A DNA stretch of 64,000 nucleotides from Occultella kanbiaonis (lineage in GTDB: Bacteria; Actinomycetota; Actinomycetes; Actinomycetales; Beutenbergiaceae), in the NCBI RefSeq assembly GCF_009708215.1, contig NZ_CP046175.1, positions 3,596,001 through 3,660,000 of the forward strand, in the 5' to 3' direction. Below the pieces are notes generated by a model, which was given only the letters and a program-made list of their open reading frames with translations, made no database searches and was not told the DNA's origin. Below, piece after piece: positions 15,927 to 24,732 of this stretch (within the stretch, counting starts at the first letter, position 1; the number at the start of each line of letters is the position of its first letter). The position numbers and the translations under genes were made by a program.

Positions 15927-16493
15927 TCAGCGGGTGAGGTCAGTGGTGGTCGCGAACCACAGCGTCGTGTCGCCGTAGGTCTTCTCACCGTCCGGGGTCA
16001 GTCCCTCCGGCCAGGTGGGTTCGCCCGACCGCCGGGCCTGCTCCACCACGACCACGGCGCCCGGAGCGAGCCAGCCCGGGGCGGCGAGTGCGGCCAGCAC
16101 CTCGTCGAGTCCGCCGAGGTCGTAGGGCGGGTCCAGCAGCACGAGGTCGAACGGGCTGCCGGGCGGGCCGCCGTCGAGGTAGCGCTCCACCCGGGTCGCG
16201 ACCACCCGGACCCGGTCCGCCAGGCCCACCTGCGCGGCGTTGGACCGGCACAGCGCCGCGGCCGCCTTCGCGGCCTCGACCGCGACCACCTCGGCGGCGC
16301 CGCGGCTGGCGGCCTCAAGCCCGAGCGCGCCGGAGCCGGCGTACAGGTCCAGCACGCGGGCGCCGCGAACCACGCCGAGATGATCGAGCCGCGAGAACAG
16401 GGCCTCCCGGACCCGCTCGCTGGTGGGCCGGGTCCCGGTGCCGGGCACCTTGAGCGCCCGGCCACCGGCGGTGCCGGCCACGATCCTCGTCAT
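15927..16493 (-). CDS. rsmD: 16S rRNA (guanine966-N2)-methyltransferase RsmD
   Basis: A 188-aa SAM-dependent methyltransferase modifying G966 of 16S rRNA. It shows the N-terminal RIVAGTAGGRALKVP and RPTSERVREALF substrate region, the SAM loop VLDLYAGSGALGLEA near residues 46-60, and the catalytic LLDPPY near residues 118-123. The length is normal. The ATG overlaps the stop of the upstream membrane-protein gene by 4 bp, so in this genome rsmD is translated as the last gene of the recG / ABC unit. Confidence 0.96.
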   Translation of the reverse strand: MTRIVAGTAGGRALKVPGTGTRPTSERVREALFSRLDHLGVVRGARVLDLYAGSGALGLEAASRGAAEVVAVEAAKAAAALCRSNAAQVGLADRVRVVATRVERYLDGGPPGSPFDLVLLDPPYDLGGLDEVLAALAAPGWLAPGAVVVVEQARRSGEPTWPEGLTPDGEKTYGDTTLWFATTTDLTR

Positions 16494-18115
16494 CGCGCCC
16501 CGGCTGCCTTCTGCGCCTCCGTGGCCCGCTCCATCATCGACGGCTTCTTCTCGTCCTTCACGTGGGTCGCGATGGCGAACGCGATCGCCGAGGTGGCGGC
16601 CTGCAGCCAGACGAGCACGAAGGTCGGCCCGAACGCGATGAGCGCGATGAGCGTCGGGATCAGGCAGAGCACCACCAGGTCCGGCCCGCGGGCGAACGCC
16701 AGCAGCACACCGGGCGGCACCGGTCCCATCGGGCCCGTCACCAGCGGCTTGGTCCAGTCCGGCGGCTTCCGGTACGCGGCCCGGACCACACCTGCGGCGA
16801 AGGTGGGCGCCGCGATCACGCCGAGCACGATCCAGCCGGGCAGGCTGCCATGCGTGGCACCCCAGACGGCGAACACCCCGGCGGACCAGAGCACCATGAT
16901 CACGCCCGGCAGGATGATGCGGACCCGGCGCACGTCGAACGCGGAGATCGGGAAGAAGCGGTCCAGCACCGGCGCCATCTCGGCGCGGCGGGCGCTCTCG
17001 GCCGTGGCCATGGCAGCCAGGTAGCCACCGATCAGCAGCATCGCCACGTTCACGCCGGTGGGCCAGCCGGCGAGCAGTGCCATCAGCGCAACGGACGCCG
17101 CCACGGCGATCTGGATCAGGTGCCGCGGAGAACGGGCCAGCACCAGTGCATCCCCGGTGACGATGGCACTGATGGGACCGCGCACCCAGGACAGCCGCGC
17201 CGAGCGGCGACGCTGGTCCGGGGCGGTGCTCACGCTCAGGGCACGGCCGAGCTCACGGGTGTCCACCGAGGTGACCGCCCCGGCGGCGTACGCCGACACG
17301 GCGCCGCGGGCCCGTAGTTCCCGCCCTGAGATGGCGTTCAGGCCGGTGTCCACCCGGACCACCAGGGCCACCACCAGGACCGCGAGCACGGCGATGGCGA
17401 CCACGGCGACGGTGCCACTGGGCAGGTTCAGGGGCGGGGGCCGCACGAACACCAGGATCAGCCCGAGCAGCGGGCCCGCGGCCATCAGGATGTCCCCGAT
17501 CAGGGCTGCGGGACGCACCCGTGCTGCTCGCTTGTTGCCGAGCTGCACCTGGCCGGCGGCCACGGCGAGCGCGAGCGCCGCGCCCGCGAGGGTGCACAGG
17601 GCGACGATGGACCCGAGCGCGGGGCCGGGCTCCCCCAGCGCCAGGAACGCGATCAGGAGGCCACCTGCCGCGCCGACCACGGCGCCCATGATCGGCACCA
17701 GCACCGACCGAGGGCGCAGCAGTCCGCGGCGGTCCGCCGGCGTCGTCAGCCACCAGACGGCCTGACCGCCACCCATCCCGATCGGCCCGATCCGCCCGGC
17801 CAGCCCCACGACCGCGCCGGCCACGATGAGGGCTGCGACGACCGCGAGCCAGGTCGGGTCGAGGGTGTGCACCTCGGGCCCGGTGGTGATCGTGGCGTTC
17901 AGTCCCTGCACGGCGCCGAGCGCGACCGCCAGCGCTATGGCGGCGCTGAAGACCACCGAGTAGACCTCGGAGATCACCTCGAAGAAGTTCCCGCCGGTGT
18001 GCGCCTCGGTCGCGTCCCTGGTCAGCGAGCGCAGTTGCCGGCCGGTGGGCCAGGCGTCGTCGGGGACGCCGTCCTCGTCGGTCGGCCGATCCTCGCCGGT
18101 GTCCGTGGTGCTCAC
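16490..18115 (-). CDS. Multi-spanning membrane protein (DUF6297-like), ABC exporter partner
   Basis: A 541-aa integral membrane protein with about 11-12 hydrophobic segments, a soluble N-terminal ~45 residues, and loops rich in Arg. It overlaps the ATP-binding protein upstream by 4 bp, so it most likely supplies the membrane part of that exporter, though no classical permease motif is visible. The resemblance to actinobacterial DUF6297 proteins found beside recG/rsmD is from memory of gene context, not a search. Substrate unknown. Confidence 0.75.
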   Translation of the reverse strand: MSTTDTGEDRPTDEDGVPDDAWPTGRQLRSLTRDATEAHTGGNFFEVISEVYSVVFSAAIALAVALGAVQGLNATITTGPEVHTLDPTWLAVVAALIVAGAVVGLAGRIGPIGMGGGQAVWWLTTPADRRGLLRPRSVLVPIMGAVVGAAGGLLIAFLALGEPGPALGSIVALCTLAGAALALAVAAGQVQLGNKRAARVRPAALIGDILMAAGPLLGLILVFVRPPPLNLPSGTVAVVAIAVLAVLVVALVVRVDTGLNAISGRELRARGAVSAYAAGAVTSVDTRELGRALSVSTAPDQRRRSARLSWVRGPISAIVTGDALVLARSPRHLIQIAVAASVALMALLAGWPTGVNVAMLLIGGYLAAMATAESARRAEMAPVLDRFFPISAFDVRRVRIILPGVIMVLWSAGVFAVWGATHGSLPGWIVLGVIAAPTFAAGVVRAAYRKPPDWTKPLVTGPMGPVPPGVLLAFARGPDLVVLCLIPTLIALIAFGPTFVLVWLQAATSAIAFAIATHVKDEKKPSMMERATEAQKAAGAR

Positions 18116-18819
18116 ATCGCCTCGATCGCCTGGGCTGCGACCTCGGGGCTGACGACCCGGACCTCCTCCTCGCCGAGCAGGACCGCACGTGTGGCGACCA
18201 CTCGGACCAGGACCGGGTCGTGGGTGGCCATGACCACGCCGCCGCCGGTCTTGCGCTCGGCGGCGAGCCGTTCCGCGAGGCGGTCGCGCATGCCGGAGTC
18301 GAGACGTTGCTCGGGCTCGTCGAGGACCATCAGCCGGCGGGGCCGGACGAAGGCCGAGGCGAGCAGCAGCCGGCGCCGCTGCCCGGAGGACAGTGCCGTG
18401 GGTGCGGCCTGCTGGCGGGCCGTGAGCCCGAACTCCTCGATGATCCCGGTGACCAGGTCCGAGACGCGCTCCATGCCGTGCCCGCGGGCGGTCAGCAGGA
18501 GATGCTCGCGGACGGTGAGGGCCGGCAGGTAGGAGTCCTCGTCGAGCACGATCGCGACGTCGGCGCGGAACCGACGGGTGCGCTCGTCGACGGGGCGACC
18601 GAACACGTTGATCTGCCCGCCGAGGACGTCCAGGAGGCCTGCGACGGCGCGGAGGAAGGTCGACTTGCCGGTGCCGTTCGCGCCCACGACGGCCAGGCCC
18701 TCGCCCGCCTTCATGCTGACGGAGATGGGCGGGCAGACGGCGCTGGCGATGTCCGAGCCGTAGCCGACGCTGACCTTGTCCGCGCGGATCATGGGGGCGG
18801 ACGTCTGCTTCTTAGCCAC
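18112..18819 (-). CDS. ABC transporter ATP-binding protein
   Basis: A 235-aa ATPase subunit. Walker A is GANGTGKST near residues 43-51, the signature is LSSGQRRRLL near 147-156, Walker B is LMVLDEPE near 167-174 and the switch His is in MATHDPV. It drives the membrane protein encoded next (4-bp overlap). The pair sits between recG and rsmD, genes that are neighbours in many actinobacteria. An exporter is likelier than an importer because no binding protein is encoded. Confidence 0.92.
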   Translation of the reverse strand: MAKKQTSAPMIRADKVSVGYGSDIASAVCPPISVSMKAGEGLAVVGANGTGKSTFLRAVAGLLDVLGGQINVFGRPVDERTRRFRADVAIVLDEDSYLPALTVREHLLLTARGHGMERVSDLVTGIIEEFGLTARQQAAPTALSSGQRRRLLLASAFVRPRRLMVLDEPEQRLDSGMRDRLAERLAAERKTGGGVVMATHDPVLVRVVATRAVLLGEEEVRVVSPEVAAQAIEAM

Positions 18820-18848
18820 GGTCGGGTAACTCCAGGGGGTAGGGCCGT

Positions 18849-21050
18849 TCAGGCACGATCGAGGAACTCCTCGTGGTCCGGGTCGACGAGCTGGGTGATG
18901 GCGACCAACAGGTCCGGGTGGTGGACCAGGTTGGGATCCTCGGCGATGAGCCTACGCGCGTCCTCGCGGGCCTCCTCGATCACGCCCCGGTCGGTGAACA
19001 CCCGGAGCAGCTTGAGGGAGTTGCCGCGGCCGGACTGCGCCGCGCCGAGCACGTCCCCCTCGCGGCGCTGCTCGAGGTCCTTCTCCGCGAGCACGAAGCC
19101 GTCGGTCGTCTCGGTCAGGACCTTGAGCCGCTGCAGCGCCGGCGTGTCCTCGGCGGCGCCGGTGACGAGCAGGCAGGTACCCGGTGCGCTGCCCCGGCCC
19201 ACCCGGCCGCGGAGTTGGTGCAGCTGGGACAGCCCGAACCGGTCCGCGTCCATGACGACCATGACGGACGCCTCTGGCACGTCCACGCCGACCTCGATGA
19301 CCGTGGTGGTGACCAGCACGGGCGTGCGGCCGGTGGAGAACGCCGCCATGACGGCGTCCTTCTCATCGCTCGGAAGCCGGCCGTGCATCACGCCGACGGC
19401 GATCCCGGAGAGCACCGGTTCGGCCTCGAGCAGCTCGGCGACCTCCTCGACGGTGGCCAGTGGACGCTTGTCGTCGGGTGCATCGAGCAGGTCCGCGCCG
19501 TCGTCGCCGCCGTTCGCGGTGATCCGAGGCGCCACCACATAGGCCCGCTCGCCCCGCTCGACCGCCTCGGCGACCAGCTGCCAGGTGCGCGCGACCCACT
19601 TCGGCTTGTCCACCGGGACCAGGTGCGTGGTGATCGGCGAGCGACCGGCGGGCACCTCCCGCAGGGTGGACACCTCGACGTCGCCGAAGAACGTCATCGC
19701 GACCGAGCGCGGGATCGGGGTGGCGGTCATGTAGAGCTGGTGCGGCACGGTGCGCCCCTTGGCCCGCAGGGCGTCCCGCTGCTCCACCCCGAACCGGTGC
19801 TGCTCGTCGATCACGGTGAGTGCGAGGTCGGCGAACTGGACCTTCTCGTTCAGGAGCGAGTGCGTGCCGATGACGATGCCGGCCGCCCCGGAGGCCGCGT
19901 CCGCGAGCGCCTGCCGCCGCTGGGCCGCGCTCAGCGAACCGGTCAGCAACGCCACCCGGGTGCCGTCGGCGGCGCCGCCCAGCATGCCGGCCTCGCCGAG
20001 CGGGCCGAGCAGGTTCCGGATGGACCGGGCATGCTGTTGGGCGAGCACCTCCGTCGGTGCGAGCAGCGCCGCCTGCCCGCCGGCGTCGATGACCTGCATC
20101 ATCGCCCGAAGTGCCACCACCGTCTTGCCGGACCCGACCTCGCCCTGCAGGAGCCGCTGCATCGGGCTGGGGGCGGCCAGGTCCGCGGAGATCTCCGCGG
20201 CCACCTCGAGCTGACCGCCGGTCAGGGCGAACGGCAGCTGCGTGTCGAGCGCGTCCAGCAGGGCGCCGGGCCGCGGTGGGCGGGGCGTGGCCTCGTAGGC
20301 GGCGATGTCCGCGCGCCGGCGGGCCAGGGCGGTCTGCAGCAGGAACGCCTCGGTGTAGCGGAACCTGTGCTGGGCACGGCGGTAGTCGGCCTCCGCATGC
20401 GGACGGTGGATCATCCGCATCGCCTGGGTCGCGTCCAGCATGCCCCGGCGCTCCACGATCTCGGGCGGCACCGGGTCGTTGACCTCGCCGTCGTGCAGCG
20501 GGTCCACCACCATGCGCATCGCCCGCCTGATCAGGAGCGAACTGACCTTCGCCGTTGCCGGGTAGACCGGGACCGGCCGCTCGGCCTCGTGGGCAGCGCG
20601 CAGATCGTCGAGGACGTCGCCGGTGTCGAACGGCTCGAACTCGGGGTGCTTGAGCTGGATGGTGCCGTTGAAGTTCTCCACCTCCCCGGAGAAGATCGCC
20701 GAGGTGCCGACCGTCAAGGCGTGCGCCAGCCCGTGGACGGTGCCCTGGTGCCGCGCGAAGAAGCGCATCGGGAGCCGGGTGCGTCCGTCGCTGACCGTGA
20801 CGTCCACCAGCGTCATCGTCCCGCTGCGGGCGCGACGGGAGGAGAAGTCCACTACCTCGGCGGCAACGGTGACGTTCTCCCCCACCCGCAGTTCGGACAG
20901 CGTGGTGTACTCGCCGCGCTTGAGGTACCGGCGCGGGAAGTGGAAGAGCAGACCGCGCTGGTCGGTGATGCCGAGGGTGACCAGTGCCTTGGCAGCACCC
21001 GGACCGACCAGGCGGCTGAACTCCTTGGTCGGCGTGGGCTTCTCGGCCAT
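18849..21050 (-). CDS. recG: ATP-dependent DNA helicase RecG
   Basis: A 733-aa branch-migrating helicase that regresses stalled replication forks and processes recombination intermediates. The N-terminal wedge/OB domain (GENVTVAAEVVDF) precedes the helicase core with Walker A GEVGSGKT, DEQH box (VIDEQHRFG), TATPIPRS, GRLPSDEK and the Q-x-x-GRVGRG motif of RecG-type enzymes. ATG 21050 is preferred over 21056 because the GGGAGGG ribosome binding site is then about 7 nt away. The DAK-domain gene that often separates rpmB and recG is missing here; rpmB is divergent 280 bp away. Confidence 0.97.
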   Translation of the reverse strand: MAEKPTPTKEFSRLVGPGAAKALVTLGITDQRGLLFHFPRRYLKRGEYTTLSELRVGENVTVAAEVVDFSSRRARSGTMTLVDVTVSDGRTRLPMRFFARHQGTVHGLAHALTVGTSAIFSGEVENFNGTIQLKHPEFEPFDTGDVLDDLRAAHEAERPVPVYPATAKVSSLLIRRAMRMVVDPLHDGEVNDPVPPEIVERRGMLDATQAMRMIHRPHAEADYRRAQHRFRYTEAFLLQTALARRRADIAAYEATPRPPRPGALLDALDTQLPFALTGGQLEVAAEISADLAAPSPMQRLLQGEVGSGKTVVALRAMMQVIDAGGQAALLAPTEVLAQQHARSIRNLLGPLGEAGMLGGAADGTRVALLTGSLSAAQRRQALADAASGAAGIVIGTHSLLNEKVQFADLALTVIDEQHRFGVEQRDALRAKGRTVPHQLYMTATPIPRSVAMTFFGDVEVSTLREVPAGRSPITTHLVPVDKPKWVARTWQLVAEAVERGERAYVVAPRITANGGDDGADLLDAPDDKRPLATVEEVAELLEAEPVLSGIAVGVMHGRLPSDEKDAVMAAFSTGRTPVLVTTTVIEVGVDVPEASVMVVMDADRFGLSQLHQLRGRVGRGSAPGTCLLVTGAAEDTPALQRLKVLTETTDGFVLAEKDLEQRREGDVLGAAQSGRGNSLKLLRVFTDRGVIEEAREDARRLIAEDPNLVHHPDLLVAITQLVDPDHEEFLDRA

Positions 21051-21211
21051 CTGCATCCCTCCCCCGCGATGCTATCGCCCGGCGCCGACAGCGCCGCGCC
21101 CCGCGCAGGTCCGGGTGCGCCCACCCGGCCACGGCCGGCGGTGAGAAGATGTGGCCAAGCCCACGCACCGCCGTCGGGCCGTAGGGTTTGGGCCCGAGGG
21201 CCCGCGTGGAG

Positions 21212-21217
21212 TACTCT
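21212..21217 (+). promoter_or_regulatory. Probable -10 box of rpmB
   Basis: TACTCT lies about 113 nt before the rpmB start, with TTGGGC at 21188-21193 as a possible -35 at 18-bp spacing. The leader in between shows no strong structure that I can support. Confidence 0.4.
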
Positions 21218-21329
21218 GGACCGGTTGCCCAACCATGGGCACGGTACGGCAGGCGTTGCGCCACGGCCGACCCCAACGAACTTTGCCGCTTCACCCTGTG
21301 GCGAGCACTGACCTAAGAGGAGACACACC

Positions 21330-21524
21330 GTGGCTGCTACGTGTGACGTCTGCGCCAAGGCCCCGAGCTTCGGCCACAGCATCTCGCACTCCCACCGTCG
21401 CACCAAGCGTCGCTGGAACCCGAACATCCAGAAGGTTCGCACCATCGTTGACGGCACGCCCAAGCGCGTGAACGTGTGCACCTCCTGCCTCAAGGCGGGC
21501 AAGGTCGTCCGCCGCGCCAGCTGA
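21330..21524 (+). CDS. rpmB: Ribosomal protein L28 (zinc-binding form)
   Basis: A 64-aa 50S subunit protein. It carries the two CxxC pairs (CDVC near residue 5 and CTSC near residue 50) of the zinc-containing L28 form and the basic HSHRRTKRRWNPN stretch typical of the family. GTG 21330 is preceded by AAGAGGAGA about 7 nt upstream. It is followed by a strong hairpin and is transcribed alone. Confidence 0.97.
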   Translation: MAATCDVCAKAPSFGHSISHSHRRTKRRWNPNIQKVRTIVDGTPKRVNVCTSCLKAGKVVRRAS

Positions 21525-21539
21525 GACCCACAGACTCCG

Positions 21540-21577
21540 GGAGCCGTCCACCATCGAGGTGGGCGGCTCTCGTGTTT
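21540..21577 (+). terminator. rpmB terminator
   Basis: GAGCCGTCCACC (21541-21552) and GGTGGGCGGCTC (21558-21569) form a 12-bp stem with one G-U pair and a 5-nt loop, followed by TCGTGTTT. It lies 16 bp after the rpmB stop. Confidence 0.8.
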
Positions 21578-21588
21578 CACGGCCCCGG

Positions 21589-22533
21589 TCAGGTGGTCAG
21601 GGTGCGGAAGCCGTCCCGCCAGCTCGGGTGGTCCGGCTCCCAACCGAACTCGGTGCGCGCCCGGGTGTTGTCCGAACCACGGACGGCCGTCATCAGGTTC
21701 AGCCCGTGCCTGCCGAGCAGGGGCCGCACCAGCCAGGCCGGGACCCGCCGCGGCGGGCGTACGCCGAGCACCTCGTGCAGGTACGGCAGCCACACACTGA
21801 CCGGCGCCGGGTCGGAATCGGTGATGTTGTAGATCCCCGGCCGGCCCCGGCCCACCGCGAGCGCCGTGGCCCGGGCGGCGTCGGCGATGTGCACGAACGA
21901 CCAGACCCCGCTTCCGCCACCGACCACCGGAAGCGTGCGGGCCTTGACCATGGCGAGCTGGTCGCCGCCGGGACCGATGCCGGTGCCCGGTCCGTAGAAC
22001 GTGCCGTACCGCAGCGCGAGCGCCTCGATCCCGGTCGCGGCGGTGACCGCCGCCTCGGTGTGCTTGATGCCCGCGAGCGTCAGACGGGACTCCGGCGCGG
22101 GATCGGCGTCGAGCGGTGCCGACTCGTCATGCACCGACGCCCCGGTGCGCGCGTTCGGCCACCCGGTGTAGCTGGCGGCGATGAACCGCTTCGCACCCAC
22201 CGCCCGAGCCGCCTCGAGCAGGTTGTCGGTGCCCGCGACCCGGAGTTCGTTCGTCACCGCGAACTCCTCGTCGAAGTGCCTCAGGTCGCCGCCGCTGCCG
22301 GCCAGGCCGCTCATCTGGTGGATGACGACATCCGGCGCGGCGGCCCTGACCACGTCCAGCACCTCGGCACGGTCGAGCCCGTCCAGCACCACCGGTTCGG
22401 CGCCGAGGGCGCGCAGCGCATCGTCGTGGGTGTGGCCACGGCTGGAGCCGATCACCGTGTGCCCGTCGGCTACCAGCATCGGCACCAGAGGCCGACCGAC
22501 CGCGCCGGTCGCACCGGCCAGGAAGATCCTCAT
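21589..22533 (-). CDS. NAD(P)-dependent epimerase/dehydratase (ECF41 partner)
   Basis: A 314-aa extended SDR protein. The N terminus has the NAD(P) fingerprint IFLAGATGAVGRPL; a Y-x-x-x-K active site is not clear (YTGWPN in the usual place, a K in AGIKHTE), so an atypical binding or reductase role is possible. The gene lies divergent from an ECF41 sigma factor. Proteins of this class are the usual companions of ECF41 (carboxymuconolactone decarboxylase, oxidoreductase or epimerase). Its promoter matches the ECF41 consensus exactly at 22566-22592. The ATG is preceded by GAGGAGAG. Confidence 0.85.
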   Translation of the reverse strand: MRIFLAGATGAVGRPLVPMLVADGHTVIGSSRGHTHDDALRALGAEPVVLDGLDRAEVLDVVRAAAPDVVIHQMSGLAGSGGDLRHFDEEFAVTNELRVAGTDNLLEAARAVGAKRFIAASYTGWPNARTGASVHDESAPLDADPAPESRLTLAGIKHTEAAVTAATGIEALALRYGTFYGPGTGIGPGGDQLAMVKARTLPVVGGGSGVWSFVHIADAARATALAVGRGRPGIYNITDSDPAPVSVWLPYLHEVLGVRPPRRVPAWLVRPLLGRHGLNLMTAVRGSDNTRARTEFGWEPDHPSWRDGFRTLTT

Positions 22534-22565
22534 GTCGCTCTCCTCATCTCTCGTTCACCCCGTCC

Positions 22566-22592
22566 GACGAGGCAGCCCGCCCGGCTGTGACA
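22566..22592 (-). promoter_or_regulatory. ECF41-type promoter for the epimerase gene
   Basis: Read on the minus strand, TGTCACA (22592-22586) is followed after exactly 16 bases by CGTC (22569-22566). This equals the known ECF41 consensus TGTCACA-N16-CGTC. It points at the epimerase ATG 33 bp further on and lies directly in front of the ECF41 gene itself. Confidence 0.8.
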
Positions 22593-22603
22593 GGACGTGT
22601 CAC
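22587..22603. repeat. Inverted repeat GTGACA-N5-TGTCAC between epimerase and sigma factor
   Basis: Perfect 6-bp arms around GGACG. The left arm contributes to the ECF41 -35 element of the epimerase promoter; the right arm ends 9 bp before the sigma-factor start. Autoregulation of the sigma gene from the right arm is not supported, because no CGTC stands 16 bp from it. Confidence 0.5.
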
Positions 22604-22612
22604 GATGGGACG

Positions 22613-23587
22613 GTGGGTCTTGACGTCGAAGCCACACACGACCGGCTGCGACCGCTGATGTTCGCGATCGCCTACCGGATGCTGGGCAGCGTCACCGAGG
22701 CCGAGGACGTGGTGCAGGAAGGGTTCGCCCGGCTGCACGGCGCCCGGGACATCGAATCCGTGGAGGCGTACGCGACCACGGTCACCACCCGGCTCGCCAT
22801 CGACGCGCTGCGCTCGGCCCGGGTCCGCCGGGAGCGGTACGTCGGGTCGTGGCTGCCCGAGCCGCTCGTCACGGCGGGCGCCCCGGTGGCGTCCGGGACG
22901 TCGCCGGCACCGGATCCGGCCGACGTCGCGGTGCGGCGGGAGTCGCTGTCCGTGGCCGTGCTCATGCTGATGGAGGAGCTCGGGCCGGTCGAACGCGCCG
23001 TCTACGTGCTGCGCGAGGCGGTCGGCCTCGACTACCCGCGGATCGGCGAGATCGTGGAACGGTCACCGCAGGCCTGCCGCCAGGTGTACTCGCGGGCGCG
23101 CCGCCGCCTGGCCGCGGCAAGCCCGCCCGACGGCGCAGCTGCTGACCGCAGGTCCGTCGCCGAGGCGCTGGTGGACGCGCTACACCGCGAGGACGTCGCG
23201 GGCGTGGAGGCGTTGCTCGCCGCGGACGTTCGCTTCCACGCCGACGGCGGTGGCAGGGCGCCGGCGATCGCACAGCCTCTCGAGGGGGCGGAAGCGGTGG
23301 CGCGGTTCCTGCTGGGGCTGGCCCGGCGGGGCGCTCGGTTCGGGCTCCAGCTCGACGTCATCGAGGCGAACGGCGGGCCGGCCCTGCGGGCGCGGGGCGC
23401 CGACGGCGCGTGGCTGGCCGTGATGGCCGTGCAGGTGGCCGGCGGCCGGGTGATGGGCCTGCAGAATCAGCTCAACCCGGACAAGCTCGCGCACCTGGGA
23501 CCGGTCGGGGACCTCGCGGCGCTGATGGCGGGTGCTCCTCGACGGACTCCTTCAGGACGTCGCCTCCGCACAACCCGGAGACACTGA
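22613..23587 (+). CDS. ECF41-family RNA polymerase sigma factor with SnoaL-like C-terminal domain
   Basis: A 324-aa extracytoplasmic-function sigma factor. Region 2 (RLRPLMFAIAYRMLGSVTEAEDVVQ) and region 4 (ERAVYVLREAVGLDYPRIGEI) are clear. The fused C-terminal domain (about 190-300) is SnoaL-like and modulates activity in this group, which has no separate anti-sigma factor. Group hallmarks are the WLPEP motif near residue 80 and NPDKL near residue 292. GTG 22613 gives the usual N terminus. The last ~15 residues (Arg-rich) overlap an alternative upstream reading of the next gene. Confidence 0.93.
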   Translation: MGLDVEATHDRLRPLMFAIAYRMLGSVTEAEDVVQEGFARLHGARDIESVEAYATTVTTRLAIDALRSARVRRERYVGSWLPEPLVTAGAPVASGTSPAPDPADVAVRRESLSVAVLMLMEELGPVERAVYVLREAVGLDYPRIGEIVERSPQACRQVYSRARRRLAAASPPDGAAADRRSVAEALVDALHREDVAGVEALLAADVRFHADGGGRAPAIAQPLEGAEAVARFLLGLARRGARFGLQLDVIEANGGPALRARGADGAWLAVMAVQVAGGRVMGLQNQLNPDKLAHLGPVGDLAALMAGAPRRTPSGRRLRTTRRH

Positions 23588-23681
23588 CCCTGGCGACCTG
23601 CTCGGCACCGACGTTCCGGTCGGCCTGCCGCCGGCTGGACTCGGGGCGCGACCTGGTCTCGTCCCGGTAGATGATGCGGAG

Positions 23682-24605
23682 GTGGAGACCCCGGATGTCA
23701 GTGCCGCCTTCAGGGCGGAGATCACTCGACGTGACGCCTCGGCCGCCCCGTGGCTCGAGAGCATCCCTGATCTGTGGCGGAGGCTGTCGGGCGCGTGGGG
23801 CTTGACCACCGTGGGCCCCGCAAGGACGGGCAGGACATCACTCGTCGTTCCGGTCGTCACACCCAGCGGCGCCAGGGCCGCGTTGAAGCTGGTGAGTCCA
23901 GTGGTGTCGATGGAGGCCGAGGCGTCGGCGCTGGGCGCGTTCGGTGGTCGTGGGGCGGTGACCCTGCTCGACGCCGACACTGCGCGCCAAGCCATGTTGC
24001 TGGAGTGGGCAGTTGGACCGGCGCTCAGCGAGCTGGCCGATGAGGGCGCCGCGATGTCCATCGCGGGAGAACTCTGTCACGAGTTGGCCGCCGCGACACC
24101 ACCTCCAGGTGCACCGCGTCTCGCCGAGCAGGCGTCCGGTTGGGTGGCACAGCTGCGAGCACAGCACGAGGTCGCCCAAGAGTCTGAGTCTGCACTCTCG
24201 GACCAGCACATCGAGGTGGCGGCGGAGATCATCCAGGATCTTGCGTCCGACGACACCTCGACCCTCACCCATGGCGATCTGAGCCTGTCCAACATCCTCC
24301 AGGCGGATGCTGATCGGTGGGTGGCCATCGACCCCCTGCTGCTGGTCGGGACCGTGGCCAACGAGGCTCATACAGTGGTCCGGAGCCACGTGGCGACCAT
24401 CAGCAGGACGGACGACCCCGTGGTTCTCCTGACCGACTGGACCCGACGCTTCACCGAGGCGGCGGGCGTCGACCACGCGGTGGCGCAGGCCATCTCGTTC
24501 GCGCGCTACGTGTCCTCGTACTACTGGGAGTCGCAGAACCACGGAGCACCCACCAACGTGGCCGGATTGAGACGGGTCGCGCTGTCACTGGCCCGCTCAA
24601 TCTGA
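23682..24605 (+). CDS. Aminoglycoside/hydroxyurea kinase-like protein (StrB-type)
   Basis: A 307-aa small-molecule kinase of the APH(6)/StrB-like group. It shows a Lys strand (AALKLVSP), an inserted helix region, the catalytic loop LTHGDLSLSNIL with Asp and Asn, and VAIDPLLLVG holding the metal-binding Asp. GTG 23682 gives a normal length; GTG/GTA-rich sequence upstream makes the start uncertain, and a longer reading would overlap the sigma-factor end. Codon use here looks less GC-biased than in the neighbours, hinting at transfer (not computed). It may inactivate an aminoglycoside-like compound, or a different sugar. Confidence 0.75.
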   Translation: METPDVSAAFRAEITRRDASAAPWLESIPDLWRRLSGAWGLTTVGPARTGRTSLVVPVVTPSGARAALKLVSPVVSMEAEASALGAFGGRGAVTLLDADTARQAMLLEWAVGPALSELADEGAAMSIAGELCHELAAATPPPGAPRLAEQASGWVAQLRAQHEVAQESESALSDQHIEVAAEIIQDLASDDTSTLTHGDLSLSNILQADADRWVAIDPLLLVGTVANEAHTVVRSHVATISRTDDPVVLLTDWTRRFTEAAGVDHAVAQAISFARYVSSYYWESQNHGAPTNVAGLRRVALSLARSI

Positions 24606-24732
24606 GTTCGAGCGAGGCCCATCGCCTGAAACCCTCGCCGGGGCATGCTCGCGGACGATCGCGTGTCGGGAGTGCTCGAGTCGCCCTGATCGGCTTGCCG
24701 GCCCATGGAGAACCCGCACAGACAGCCGTGGC

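Noticed and set aside
18873-21311. 812-codon open frame antisense to recG
   Set aside because: Product is rich in Gly, Arg, Val and His without domain character; it mirrors the recG codons, as expected in GC-rich DNA.
21589-22533. Epimerase as a clear sugar-nucleotide epimerase
   Set aside because: The YxxxK pair is not convincing, and ECF41 partners are often atypical; only the fold class is claimed.
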